A stretch of 25,407 bases of DNA from Microtetraspora glauca (GTDB lineage Bacteria > Actinomycetota > Actinomycetes > Streptomycetales > Streptomycetaceae): positions 1 through 25,407 of the forward strand of contig JOFO01000070.1 of assembly GCA_000721275.1 (NCBI GenBank). Reading direction: 5' to 3'. The translations under genes and the position numbers were made by a program. Below are positions 6,099 to 13,490 of the stretch, in pieces (position 1 is the first letter of the stretch; each line of letters starts with the position of its first letter). Below the pieces are notes generated by a model. It had not been told where the DNA came from. It saw only the letters and a program-made list of their open reading frames with translations, and did not search any database.

Positions 6099-6749
6099 TT
6101 ACTCGTCGTCGCCGGTCAGTCGAACGCGGAAGAGATCCTCGACTCCGGGGAGTACAGGCTCTTCCGGATCGATCTCCCAAGTTTCGCCGTCGCAGGTGAG
6201 CCCCGAGATCGGACCAGGCTCGTCCTCGGGTTCGTCAGATGGCGTGGCGGAGGGATCCGGTCCTGTGGGTGGTGGGGAGGGCGGGTCGGGGCTTCGGGGA
6301 GGCGGAAGGAACGAACACAGGGGCTCGATCACTGCAGAGGCGGTTGCCATGGCGTGCCGCCCGTCCGCTTCCGGAACGATCGACTCAACGACGGTCCCCT
6401 CGGTCTGGACCGTCACAGTGAAAGCGAGGTCCGACGGCTCACAGCCCTGAAGCTCGGCACCGTTGAGGGCAGCGAACGCGGTGGCTCTCTGGCAGGCACG
6501 CTCCGCGTTGTAGTCATCGCCTCGGACGTACCTCTGCCACTGAGTCGGATCGACTATCACGTCGAGCCATCCCTCACGCAGCTGGTCACGAGCATCCTGG
6601 GCCGCCCCCAGAGCCGCAGAGTCCGCAGCAGTTTGAGCCTCGCCACGAAGCACGGTGGCCTGGCCTAAGGCGAAGTACACGAAGGCGAGGAACAACAGTC
6701 CCGCAACTACCGCCACGTATGCGGGGAATGCCTGCCCTGTATCCCCCAA
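6099..6749 (-). CDS. TadG-like pilus assembly protein with a TTA codon
   Basis: A 216-aa protein starting MGDTGQAFPAYVAVVAGLLF, the usual start of actinobacterial TadG-like minor pilins. The membrane helix spans about 9-30 and is followed by the typical RGEAQTAADSAALGAAQDARDQL segment (about 35-58). A beta-rich region carries cysteine pairs, and a Pro/Ser-rich linker (about 155-185) leads to an acidic tail. The cleavage-like G-Q is present but the +5 glutamate of true class III prepilins is absent. Start: TTG at 6749, eight bases after the flp stop, because no ATG or GTG is in frame nearby. Codon 28 is TTA (6666-6668), read in Streptomyces by the bldA tRNA, so translation may be growth-phase dependent. 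Codon use is unusually AT-rich here. Confidence 0.8.
   Translation of the reverse strand: MGDTGQAFPAYVAVVAGLLFLAFVYFALGQATVLRGEAQTAADSAALGAAQDARDQLREGWLDVIVDPTQWQRYVRGDDYNAERACQRATAFAALNGAELQGCEPSDLAFTVTVQTEGTVVESIVPEADGRHAMATASAVIEPLCSFLPPPRSPDPPSPPPTGPDPSATPSDEPEDEPGPISGLTCDGETWEIDPEEPVLPGVEDLFRVRLTGDDE
6666..6668 (-). promoter_or_regulatory. TTA codon (bldA-dependent translation point)
   Basis: Leu28 of the TadG-like protein is encoded TTA, in the frame ...TAC TTC GCC TTA GGC CAG. I found no other in-frame TTA in the coding regions I checked. In Streptomyces such codons make expression depend on the bldA leucyl-tRNA. Confidence 0.75.
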
Positions 6750-6757
6750 GGCACGCC

Positions 6758-6985
6758 CTACTCGCCGCCGCCGCCGGTGAGCTCGGCGATCTTCTGGCTG
6801 ATGGCAGTCTTGATCGACTGGCCCAGGTCCGTGCCGGTGATGGCCACCACGATCGCCACCACCACCACAATGATCCCCAGATACTCCACCGCCGTCTGCC
6901 CCCGGTCCCGGTCCCGGGCCCGGGTGCGGGTGGTGGGCAGGTGGACGTGGGACTTGGTCAGGGCCTTCAGGAGCGCGTCGTACAT
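6758..6985 (-). CDS. flp: Flp-type major pilin
   Basis: A 75-aa class III prepilin. A charged leader (1-29, with RTRARDRDRG) ends at the cleavage site G29-Q30. The mature protein starts QTAVEYLGIIVVVV, with Glu at +5 and Tyr at +6 as in Flp pilins. A single membrane/assembly helix (about 35-52) is followed by a short tail ending GGGGE. It would be the fibre subunit, processed by a TadV/CpaA peptidase that is not in this window. Start: ATG at 6985, because GGAGGGG lies six bases upstream; an in-frame ATG further up (7024) would add 13 residues without a ribosome site. The TadG-like start follows eight bases after the stop. Confidence 0.9.
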   Translation of the reverse strand: MYDALLKALTKSHVHLPTTRTRARDRDRGQTAVEYLGIIVVVVAIVVAITGTDLGQSIKTAISQKIAELTGGGGE

Positions 6986-7242
6986 CGTGGTCCCCTCCGC
7001 GTTCGGACGCTTGTGCTCGGGCACGGGTGGCCGGCCCGTGGGTCTGGGTGCGGGGCCTGGTCATCGGGTGCCTCGCCGGGCGGGGCGAGGCGCGTCGGTG
7101 CGTCGGCTGTTCAGGCTCTCGGCGCTCGCGTTCATCCCGTACCCCCTCCCACACTCGGTCAGCACTCTGTCACATGCGGTTGCCCGCGCGAAGGGGGTTC
7201 GCCAAGCTCGGGTGAGATCGAGACAGTCGGCGGCCCGCCCGC
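6986..7242. other. Intergenic region between tadC and flp
   Basis: These 257 bases hold no strong gene. The gap interrupts the otherwise tight pilus operon and probably carries a separate flp promoter or an mRNA-processing site. I see no convincing -35/-10 pair and no strong hairpin. One short minus-strand reading frame is listed separately. Confidence 0.4.
7061..7135 (-). CDS. Candidate 24-codon leader ORF upstream of flp
   Basis: A minus-strand frame MNASAESLNSRRTDAPRPAR... of 24 codons, with GGAGGGGG eight or so bases before its ATG at 7135. It ends 75 bp before the flp start. The ribosome site is good, but length and composition give no proof of translation; it could be a leader peptide or nothing. 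Confidence 0.2.
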   Translation of the reverse strand: MNASAESLNSRRTDAPRPARRGTR

Positions 7243-8133
7243 TCACTCGCCCGTGATCGGGCCCAGGTCGGTGCCCGTGCCCAGGAAGAGGCCCGCGCCG
7301 AGGAGGATCATCGTGGCGGGGACCATCAGGGTGGTGATGACCATCGTCGCCTTGGGGACGGCCTTCGCCGCCTTGCGCCGCGCGTTCTGCGCGTCCGTGC
7401 GGCGCATGTCCTCCGCGATCTGGATGAGCGTGTCGACGATGGGCGCGCCCAGCTCCTCGCCCTGCTGGAGCGCCGTCACGAACTGGGCCACCTGCTCGGA
7501 GTCGTTGCGGCGGCGCAGTTCGTCGAACGCCTGGCGGCGGGTCACGCCCATGTCCATCTGGCGCAGGGTGATGCGGAGTTCGTCGGACCAGGGGCCGGAG
7601 TACTTGTCCGCGACCCGTTCCAGCGCCTGGCGGAAGCCGAGGCCCGCCGAGACGACGACCGCGAGGACGTCGAGGAAGTCGGGCAGGGTCCGTTCGATCT
7701 GGTCCTTGCGGATGCGGACCGCCGACCAGATCCCGACCTCCGTCCAGAACGCGCCGAAGGCGAAGAGCAGCGCCGCCGTGACGTAGGAGCCCCGCGTCAG
7801 CATCAGGAGGCCGCCGAGACCGCCGAGGAAGCCGTAGACGGCGCGCCGCGCACCGTAGCGGTCGATGGTGAGGCCGCCGGGGTTGCCCGCCAGGTCGATG
7901 CGGCGGCGGACCGCGCCGACCCGCTTCGGGCCCATCCAGCGCAGGACCGCCGGCGACCAGCGCATGCCGAGGCGGTCCACGGCCGAGTCGACCGCGCCGG
8001 TGCGGGTGGCGCCGACCTCCAGGGCGAGCCGCAGGTCGTCGGGGAGGCGGGCGTCGGCGCGGTACAGGCGGAGCCCGTACGCGAAGCCGGCGACGGCGAG
8101 GCCCGCGAGGAGGGCGATGGCGAGTTCCAGCAT
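7243..8133 (-). CDS. tadC: TadC, inner-membrane platform protein (T2SS F family)
   Basis: A 296-aa integral membrane protein of the type II secretion F superfamily. A membrane helix starts at residue 1 (LELAIALLAGLAVAGFAYGL), a second hydrophobic region lies at about 100-130, the cytoplasmic T2SSF domain spans about 140-255 and a final helix about 265-285. The domain shows LPDFLDVLAVVVSAGLGFRQAL, RQAFDEL and GAPIVDTLIQIAEDMR, typical of TadC. With TadB it forms the platform on which TadA drives pilus extension. The ATG lies 16 bases after the TadB stop. Confidence 0.88.
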   Translation of the reverse strand: MLELAIALLAGLAVAGFAYGLRLYRADARLPDDLRLALEVGATRTGAVDSAVDRLGMRWSPAVLRWMGPKRVGAVRRRIDLAGNPGGLTIDRYGARRAVYGFLGGLGGLLMLTRGSYVTAALLFAFGAFWTEVGIWSAVRIRKDQIERTLPDFLDVLAVVVSAGLGFRQALERVADKYSGPWSDELRITLRQMDMGVTRRQAFDELRRRNDSEQVAQFVTALQQGEELGAPIVDTLIQIAEDMRRTDAQNARRKAAKAVPKATMVITTLMVPATMILLGAGLFLGTGTDLGPITGE

Positions 8134-8149
8134 CTGCGGTTCCGGCCCC

Positions 8150-9106
8150 TTACACGTCGATCTTCGAGAAGCGGCGGATGACGGCGAAGCCGAGCACGTA
8201 CAGCGCGCAGGCGACGACCACCGCGCCCTGGCCCAGCGGCGAGCCGGTCATCCGGTCCAGGGCGCCCGGCTGCATGTTGTCGATGAGCAGGAGCGAGCCG
8301 AAGCCGATCACGGGGACCGCGTACGCCGTCATGCTCACCTGGGAGAGCTGGGTGCGGACCTCGCGCCGGGTCTCCTTGCGCTGCTCCAGCGTCTCGGTCA
8401 GGTTGCGCAGCGACGACACGACCGTGCCGCCCGCGCGGTTGGCGAGCACCAGGGTGGTGACGAGGACGACGAGTTCGCGGGACGGCAGGCGCTCCGCCAG
8501 TTCCTCCAGCGCGTCGTCCAGCGGGGTGCCGACCGCCAGCTGCTGGGACACCTTCTCCAGTTCGTCGCCCGCCGGCGACTCCATCTCGTCGGCGGCGAGG
8601 CTGATCGCCATGCGGAGGGCGAGGCCGGCCTGGGTGGCGTTGGCCAGGATCCGGGACAGTTCCGGGAGCTGGTTGATGAAGCGCTCGATGCGCTTCTGCC
8701 GCTGCCAGTTGAGGTAGCCGAGCGCGACCCATATCCCGAGCAGGCCGCAGATCGGGCCGAAGAACGGCGACAGGGCCGCCTGCCCGACGGTCCACAGGAC
8801 CGCCACGGACGCGGCGAGCGCGACCGTGAACTCGCCCGGGGTCACGTCGAGCCCGGTCGCGGCGATGCGGCGCTCCAGGTTCCGGCCGAGGGCCGTCGCC
8901 CGCACCCGCCGGTCCAGGGCCGCGAACCGGCGCCTGCGGCGGCCGGTCGCCTCGGGCGCGACGGTGTCGTCGAGGCGGGCGACGAGCGCGGCGTGGCGGC
9001 GCGCCCCGTTCGCGTACACCTGGACGCCGACGACGGCGAGGACGCAGGCGAGCAGTGCCGCGCCCGTCGTCAGCCAGAACGGGTCCCGCCAGAACGGGTC
9101 GGTCAT
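8150..9106 (-). CDS. tadB: TadB, inner-membrane platform protein (T2SS F family)
   Basis: A 318-aa membrane protein with helices near residues 12-30, 110-150, 265-285 and 293-312. A T2SSF domain (about 160-265) contains LPELSRILANATQAGLALRMAISLAADEM, GTPLDDALEELAERLPSRE and GGTVVSSLRNLTETL. These are hallmarks of TadB/type II secretion F proteins. Its ATG overlaps the TGA of the 55-codon repeat ORF as ATGA, and GAGGAGG precedes it. Its translation is therefore likely coupled to that small ORF rather than directly to tadA. Confidence 0.88.
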   Translation of the reverse strand: MTDPFWRDPFWLTTGAALLACVLAVVGVQVYANGARRHAALVARLDDTVAPEATGRRRRRFAALDRRVRATALGRNLERRIAATGLDVTPGEFTVALAASVAVLWTVGQAALSPFFGPICGLLGIWVALGYLNWQRQKRIERFINQLPELSRILANATQAGLALRMAISLAADEMESPAGDELEKVSQQLAVGTPLDDALEELAERLPSRELVVLVTTLVLANRAGGTVVSSLRNLTETLEQRKETRREVRTQLSQVSMTAYAVPVIGFGSLLLIDNMQPGALDRMTGSPLGQGAVVVACALYVLGFAVIRRFSKIDV

Positions 9107-9270
9107 CGGGATCCTCCTCGGCCGGTCGGGGCCTGTGCCGGCGTCGGGGCCTGTGCGGCCGTCGGGGCCTGTGCGGCCGTCGGGGCCTGTGCGGCCGTCG
9201 GGGCCTGTGCGGTCGGCGGGGCCTGAGCTGCCGCCGGAGCCTGTGCCGGCGTCGGGACCAGGGTGTCCAT
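9103..9270 (-). CDS. 55-aa Pro/Ala/Gln-repeat microprotein between tadA and tadB
   Basis: A complete 55-codon frame with textbook signals. GGAGG sits five bases before the ATG at 9270, overlapping the TAG of tadA. The TGA overlaps the tadB ATG as ATGA. The product starts MDTLVPTPAQAP and is almost entirely repeats of six residues, PTAAQA/PTPAQA (about residues 6-48), ending GRGGSR. There is no signal peptide and no membrane helix; it should be an extended, disordered chain. It is short enough to be missed by ORF length cutoffs. It may be a real microprotein or a spacer that keeps ribosomes on the mRNA between tadA and tadB; loss of the tadA stop would make a TadA tail. Translation is well supported; function unknown. 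Confidence 0.65.
   Translation of the reverse strand: MDTLVPTPAQAPAAAQAPPTAQAPTAAQAPTAAQAPTAAQAPTPAQAPTGRGGSR
9125..9248 (-). repeat. Tandem 18-bp repeat encoding PTAAQA units
   Basis: Several copies of an 18-bp unit (plus strand CGGGGCCTGTGCGGCCGT), exact in the middle and degenerate at both ends, lie without spacers inside the small ORF between tadA and tadB. The period of 18 keeps the reading frame, so copy number can vary without breaking it. Confidence 0.85.
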
Positions 9271-9279
9271 CCGGTCCTC

Positions 9280-10635
9280 CTACGTCGCTTCTCGGGTGGC
9301 GAGGTGGCTGTCGTCGGCGGCGACGCCGAAAGCCGGGGGGACGGGCTGCCCGGCCATGTAGAGGCGTTCGGCGACGCGGCGGGGCAGCGGGTGGTGCACG
9401 TACCGGCCGTGCACGCGTCCGTCGGCGGCGAGCGGTTCGGCCTGGAAGCGGCAGACGGTGGCGAGCAGGAAGCGTTCGCGGCCGTGCGACGCGAGGATCG
9501 CGATCTCGGTGATCCGGCGGGTGCCGTCGGGGTGGCGGGTGAGCTGGACGAGGACGTCGACGGCGCTGTTGATCTGGTCGCGCAGCGCCTCGAAGGGGAC
9601 CTTCACCTCGGACATCGAGGCGAGGGTCTGGAGGCGCATCAGCGCGTCCTCGGCCGAGTTGGCGTGGACGGTGGCGAGGGAGCCGTCGTGGCCGGTGGAC
9701 ATGGCCTGGAGCATGTCGAGCGTCTCGCCGCCGCGGACCTCGCCGACGATGATCCGGTCGGGGCGCATGCGGAGCGAGTTGCGGACGAGGTCGCGGATGG
9801 TGACCTGGCCGCGGCCCTCGATGTTCGGGGGACGGGCTTCGAGGCGGATGACGTGGGACTGCTGGAGCTGGAGTTCGGCCGAGTCCTCGATGGTGATGAT
9901 CCGCTCGCCCTCCGGGACCAGGCCGGAGAGGGCGTTGAGGAGGGTCGTCTTCCCGGTGCCGGTGGCGCCGGACACGATGATGTTGAACTTCGCCTGGACC
10001 AGGCCGGCCAGGAGCAGCAGCATCTGCTCGTCGAGCGAGCCGAGGCCGGTCATCTCGTGGAGGGTGTAGGCGCGGGGGAAGCGGCGGATGGTGAGGGTGG
10101 CGCCGGTGAGGGAGAGCGGCGGGATGATGACGTTGACGCGCTCGCCGGACGGCAGGCGGGCGTCGACCATCGGGTTGGACTCGTCGACGCGGCGGTTCAC
10201 CGTGGAGACGATCCGCTCGATCGTCTGCATGAGCTGGTCGTGGGAGGCGAAGCGGAGCGGGAGGAGTTCGACCCGGCCGCCGCGCTCGATGTAGATCTGG
10301 TCGGGGCCGTTGACCATGATCTCGGTGATGGAGGCGTCTTCGAGGAGCGGTTCGAGGACGCCGAGCCCCAGCGCCTCGTCGACGACGCGGCGGATCAGCC
10401 GGCCGCGTTCGGCGGTGGAGAGGACGGGGCCCTCGCGGCTGATGATGTGCCCGAGGACGCGTTCGAGCCGGGCCCGCCGTTCCGCCGCGGCGAGCGCGGA
10501 CATCTCGGTGAGGTCGATCTCCTCCAGCAGCTTGGCGCGGAAGGACGCGACGAGGTGGCCGTCCTCCCGGCCGCCGCCGGGCCCGGGGGCGCGGGGGTCG
10601 TCGCCGGAGTGGTGGATGCGGGCGCGCAGGCTCAT
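9280..10635 (-). CDS. tadA: TadA/CpaF pilus assembly ATPase
   Basis: A 451-aa secretion ATPase of the VirB11/CpaF type. An N-terminal helical domain (about 30-120) is followed by the sensor-like VNGPDQIYIERGG region (about 118-130). The core then shows Walker A SGATGTGKTTL with K229, the Asp box TIEDSAELQL, Walker B RIIVGEVRGGE and the His box ATVHANSAEDALMRLQTL. These are the full set for an active hexameric ATPase powering Flp pilus assembly. Start: ATG at 10635, which overlaps the upstream TadE stop as ATGA and has GGAGG ten bases before it. The frame upstream belongs to the TadE gene on another frame. Confidence 0.93.
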   Translation of the reverse strand: MSLRARIHHSGDDPRAPGPGGGREDGHLVASFRAKLLEEIDLTEMSALAAAERRARLERVLGHIISREGPVLSTAERGRLIRRVVDEALGLGVLEPLLEDASITEIMVNGPDQIYIERGGRVELLPLRFASHDQLMQTIERIVSTVNRRVDESNPMVDARLPSGERVNVIIPPLSLTGATLTIRRFPRAYTLHEMTGLGSLDEQMLLLLAGLVQAKFNIIVSGATGTGKTTLLNALSGLVPEGERIITIEDSAELQLQQSHVIRLEARPPNIEGRGQVTIRDLVRNSLRMRPDRIIVGEVRGGETLDMLQAMSTGHDGSLATVHANSAEDALMRLQTLASMSEVKVPFEALRDQINSAVDVLVQLTRHPDGTRRITEIAILASHGRERFLLATVCRFQAEPLAADGRVHGRYVHHPLPRRVAERLYMAGQPVPPAFGVAADDSHLATREAT

Positions 10636-11093
10636 GGGCGGGCGTCCTCCTGCGGGGTGGCGGGCAGGGGCATGGTGGCGGTCTTCTCGACCGTGCCGAG
10701 GTCCCAGAAGGGGACGACCTCGGGGATCCGGACGACGGCGGTGACCGACACCTGCCCGTCGCCGGGGACGGGGCTGCCGGGGGTCAGATCCAGCCATCCG
10801 CTGACGGCGGCCTCCTGGGCGGCCACCGGGTCCAGGTCCGTGCCGGCGGACGCGGCGCGCGCGCCCGCCCGCGCCGCCGTGCCCGCCTGCTGCGCCGCGT
10901 AGGCGGCCAGGCCGAGCTGGAGCCCGGCGAGTCCGACGATCAGCAGGAGGGGCAGGAAGCCGAGGTACTCGAGGGCGGCCTGGCCCCGGTCGCGGGCGCG
11001 GGAAGAAGAGGTCGTACGGCTCCGAGGGGCGTCGCCCGGCAGGCCCGTACCGCCCGGCCGGGCACCGGCCCGCCCCACCCTCGTCCGGTTCAC
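10632..11093 (-). CDS. TadE-like minor pilin (second copy)
   Basis: A 153-aa pseudopilin. A basic Ser/Arg/Gly-rich leader (1-37) ends at G37-Q38, followed by QAALEYLGFLPLLLIVGLAGLQLGL, with Glu at +5 and Tyr at +6. The helix is followed by AAQQAGTAARAGARAAS, typical of TadE, and a beta-rich C-terminal part (about 75-150). Start: the GTG at 11093, overlapping the stop of the previous TadE gene as GTGA, which implies coupled translation. The leader is longer than that of its neighbour. A frame of 704 codons covers it but is not protein-like upstream. Confidence 0.8.
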   Translation of the reverse strand: MNRTRVGRAGARPGGTGLPGDAPRSRTTSSSRARDRGQAALEYLGFLPLLLIVGLAGLQLGLAAYAAQQAGTAARAGARAASAGTDLDPVAAQEAAVSGWLDLTPGSPVPGDGQVSVTAVVRIPEVVPFWDLGTVEKTATMPLPATPQEDARP

Positions 11094-11467
11094 GGCGTCG
11101 TCACCGATCCCTCGTGGACGGCGCCCGCCGTGGCCTCCACGCCGTCGAAGCTTCCGAGGCCGGGGAAGAGGATCGGGACGGGGACGCTCACGGTGACGCG
11201 GACCATGCCGTCCGCGCCCGGGCCGCATCCCGACACCTGGGCCCCCGACCACATCCCGTCCAGGTGCCGGTTCGCCGCGCCCTCGCAGTCGCCGTCGACG
11301 GCGGCGGCGCGGGCCGCCTCGTCGGCCGCGTTGCCGGCCAGGACGTACGTGTAGCCGACCAGGACGACCTGCCACAGCAGGGCCATGGTCAGCAGGATGA
11401 CCGGGACCATGCCGGTGAACTCCACCGCCACCTGGCCCCGGTCGCCCCGTGTCCTCGGCCGCCGCAT
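11090..11467 (-). CDS. TadE-like minor pilin (first copy)
   Basis: A 125-aa pseudopilin with a short leader ending G11-Q12 and the mature start QVAVEFTGMVPVILLTMALLWQ, with Glu at +5. Post-helix sequence VLAGNAADEAARAAAV is typical of TadE. It is followed by a small domain with two cysteines (DGDCEGA, SGCGPGA) that may form a disulfide outside the cell. It starts three bases after the TadZ stop, with GGAGG ten bases upstream. Together with the next gene it gives the usual TadE pair. Confidence 0.85.
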   Translation of the reverse strand: MRRPRTRGDRGQVAVEFTGMVPVILLTMALLWQVVLVGYTYVLAGNAADEAARAAAVDGDCEGAANRHLDGMWSGAQVSGCGPGADGMVRVTVSVPVPILFPGLGSFDGVEATAGAVHEGSVTTP

Positions 11468-11470
11468 CGC

Positions 11471-12733
11471 TCAGCGTCCTCCGCCGCGCCGCCGCAGCCC
11501 GAGCGAGCCGCGGTCGCCGGCGCGGGCGAGCGCCTTGCCGGGGCCGGGGGCGGGGGCGGCGGGCCCGGTGAGGCCGAGTTCGCCGGCGAGGGCCCAGAGG
11601 GCCTGCTTGACGGTGGAACGGGCGTCGAGTTCGTGGAGGCGGCCGGCGTCGACGACGGCCTGGAGCTCCTTGTAGGCGGCGGGGACGGTGACGCCGGCGA
11701 TCCGGGTGCCGGTGATCTTCTGGACCAGGGCCGGCTGGATCTCGGCGGTGCGGGCGTGGCGGTTCACCAGGGCGACACTGGCCTCCGCCTTGCGGACCTG
11801 GAGGCGTTCCCACATGCGGACGGTCCGCCGCGCGGCGCGGACGGCGATGACGTCGGGGGTGGTCACGAGGAGGGCGGTGTCGGCCAGTTCGATCGCGGCG
11901 GCGTTGGCGCTGTCGAGGCGCGAGCCGCAGTCGACGACCACGACCTCGTGGCGGGCGCGCAGGGCGCTGACGATCTGGCGGGCGGCGCGGTCGGTCACCT
12001 CCTCGCCGCGTTCGCCCTCGGCGGGGGCGAGGAGCAGGGAGAGGCCGGTCTCGTGGACGTACACGGCGTCCTGGAGGACGCGCGGCGAGAGGTCGGCGAT
12101 GGCGGCGAGGTCGGCGGCGGAGCGGCGGAACTGGACGTCGAGGTAGGAGGCGATGTCGCCGCTCTGGAGATCGAGGTCGACGAGGGCGACGGTGCGGCCG
12201 GCGGCGCGGGCGGCGAGGGCGAGCTGGACGGCGGTGAGGGTGGTGCCGACGCCGCCCTTGGCGCCGCTGACGGTGACGACGGTGCCGCCGGGTCCCGCGG
12301 CGAGTTCGGCGGCGCCGCCGCCGAGGTGGCGGCGGAAGCCGGCGGACCACTGGGCGGCGGCCTGGACGCGGCCGGCCAGCTCCTCGTAGCCGAGCGGGAG
12401 GGTGACGAGGCCGCGGGCGCCGGCGTCCATGGCGGCGGCGAGCAGGCCGGGGCCGGTGTCGGCGGTGACGAGGACGACGCCGACGGCGGGGAAGCGGAGG
12501 GCGACCTCGCGGACGAGGTCGAGGGCGGGGACGGGGCCGATCCGCTCGTGGACGAGGACGACCTCGGGGAGCGCGTCGAGGGATTCGGCGGCGAGCCGGG
12601 CGAGGGCGTCGACGAGCTGGGTGGAGTCGGGGACGGGCGGGGCGGGTTCGGCGTCCGGGAGCTGGCCGAGGAGGGTGGCGACGGCCCGGGCGGCGTCGGG
12701 GTCGCCGACGGCCGGCAGGATCCTGGTGGGCAT
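11471..12733 (-). CDS. TadZ/CpaE-like P-loop ATPase
   Basis: A 420-aa protein. Residues about 1-140 form a receiver-like domain without a clear phospho-acceptor set. Residues about 148-380 form a MinD/ParA-type ATPase with the deviant Walker A SGAKGGVGTTL. The signature Lys is K159, while the usual GKT lysine is replaced by Thr, as in CpaE/TadZ proteins. VDLDLQSGDIASYL and VVVDCGSRLDSAN follow as the switch and Walker B regions. CpaE/TadZ proteins place the Tad machine in the cell. A Pro/Gly/Arg-rich tail (about 385-420) ends the protein. The start is supported by GAGG overlapping the CpaB stop region seven bases upstream. Confidence 0.85.
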   Translation of the reverse strand: MPTRILPAVGDPDAARAVATLLGQLPDAEPAPPVPDSTQLVDALARLAAESLDALPEVVLVHERIGPVPALDLVREVALRFPAVGVVLVTADTGPGLLAAAMDAGARGLVTLPLGYEELAGRVQAAAQWSAGFRRHLGGGAAELAAGPGGTVVTVSGAKGGVGTTLTAVQLALAARAAGRTVALVDLDLQSGDIASYLDVQFRRSAADLAAIADLSPRVLQDAVYVHETGLSLLLAPAEGERGEEVTDRAARQIVSALRARHEVVVVDCGSRLDSANAAAIELADTALLVTTPDVIAVRAARRTVRMWERLQVRKAEASVALVNRHARTAEIQPALVQKITGTRIAGVTVPAAYKELQAVVDAGRLHELDARSTVKQALWALAGELGLTGPAAPAPGPGKALARAGDRGSLGLRRRGGGR

Positions 12734-12742
12734 GGCCGGGCC

Positions 12743-13453
12743 TCACTTGTCCTTGTCGAGCGTGTAGGTGCGGTCGCCGGGGGCGGGCTCGGCGGGGGCG
12801 CCGCCGGCCGCGGGGGCGACGAGGGCGAGGCGTACGTGCTCCGCGAAGGACTCGGCGTAGGCGACGCGCTGGGTGTCCCGGGCGGACAGGGCGAAGGTGA
12901 TGGGGACGGCCTCGGTGGTGGTGCGGGAGTCGGGCTTCGGCTTGAAGGGGGTGAGGGTGCCGACGTCGATGACGCGGGCGCCGGCGACGAGGAGCCGGGA
13001 CTGGCTGGGCTCGTCCTTGGTGGCGCCGTCGAAGGTGGCGTAGATGTTGACGGTGGCGCCGGGGGTGATCTTGCCGGCGACGCCGGTGGCGGCGTCGATC
13101 ATGATGGCGATCTCCTGCTCGCCGGGGCGGAGCTCGGGCCGGGGGACGATCATGTCGCGCTGGAGGAGGGAGCCCTTCCGGAGGGTGGTGACGGCGGTCT
13201 TGCCCTCGATCTGGGCGAGGTCGGTGACGGCGGTCGCGGAGAGCCAGCGCCTGGGCAGGGAGATCTTCTCGAAGTCCGCCGCGGTCAGCCGCCGGTAGGG
13301 CTCGACGTCCCGGGCGACGCGGTAGGCGGTGGTCTCCGGCCCGACCTTGGCGTTCACGTCGCTGATGACCGCGAGGACGCCGGCGAAGGCGCCGAGGGCG
13401 CAGAGGACGGAGAGCAGCAGCAGGATGACGCCGCGGCGCTGGCGGGAGTTCAT
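12743..13453 (-). CDS. cpaB: CpaB/RcpC-like Flp pilus assembly protein
   Basis: A 236-aa protein with an N-terminal membrane helix (about 9-30, VILLLLSVLCALGAFAGVLAVI). A SAF domain (about 41-105) has VEPYRRLTAADFEKISLPRRWL and LRKGSLLQRDMI, and the CpaB/RcpC C-terminal domain (about 110-225) has GEQEIAIMIDAATGVAGKITPGATVNIYATFDG. The family acts outside the membrane in Tad assembly; in Gram-negatives it works with the secretin, which this organism would lack. Start ATG at 13453 with GAGGAAG upstream. It lies 37 bp after the zinc-ribbon gene. Confidence 0.88.
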   Translation of the reverse strand: MNSRQRRGVILLLLSVLCALGAFAGVLAVISDVNAKVGPETTAYRVARDVEPYRRLTAADFEKISLPRRWLSATAVTDLAQIEGKTAVTTLRKGSLLQRDMIVPRPELRPGEQEIAIMIDAATGVAGKITPGATVNIYATFDGATKDEPSQSRLLVAGARVIDVGTLTPFKPKPDSRTTTEAVPITFALSARDTQRVAYAESFAEHVRLALVAPAAGGAPAEPAPGDRTYTLDKDK

Positions 13454-13490
13454 GGCCGTCGTTCTTCCTCGGTCGGGGGCGTGGGCGGGT

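Noticed and set aside
9125..9248. Tandem 18-bp repeats as a possible CRISPR array
   Set aside because: The units abut directly without unique spacers, are too short and keep a reading frame, so they are a coding repeat.
9055..10902. Plus-strand long frame with RRGLCG repeats
   Set aside because: It is antisense to the repeat microprotein and tadA, which have clear motifs; high-GC shadow only.
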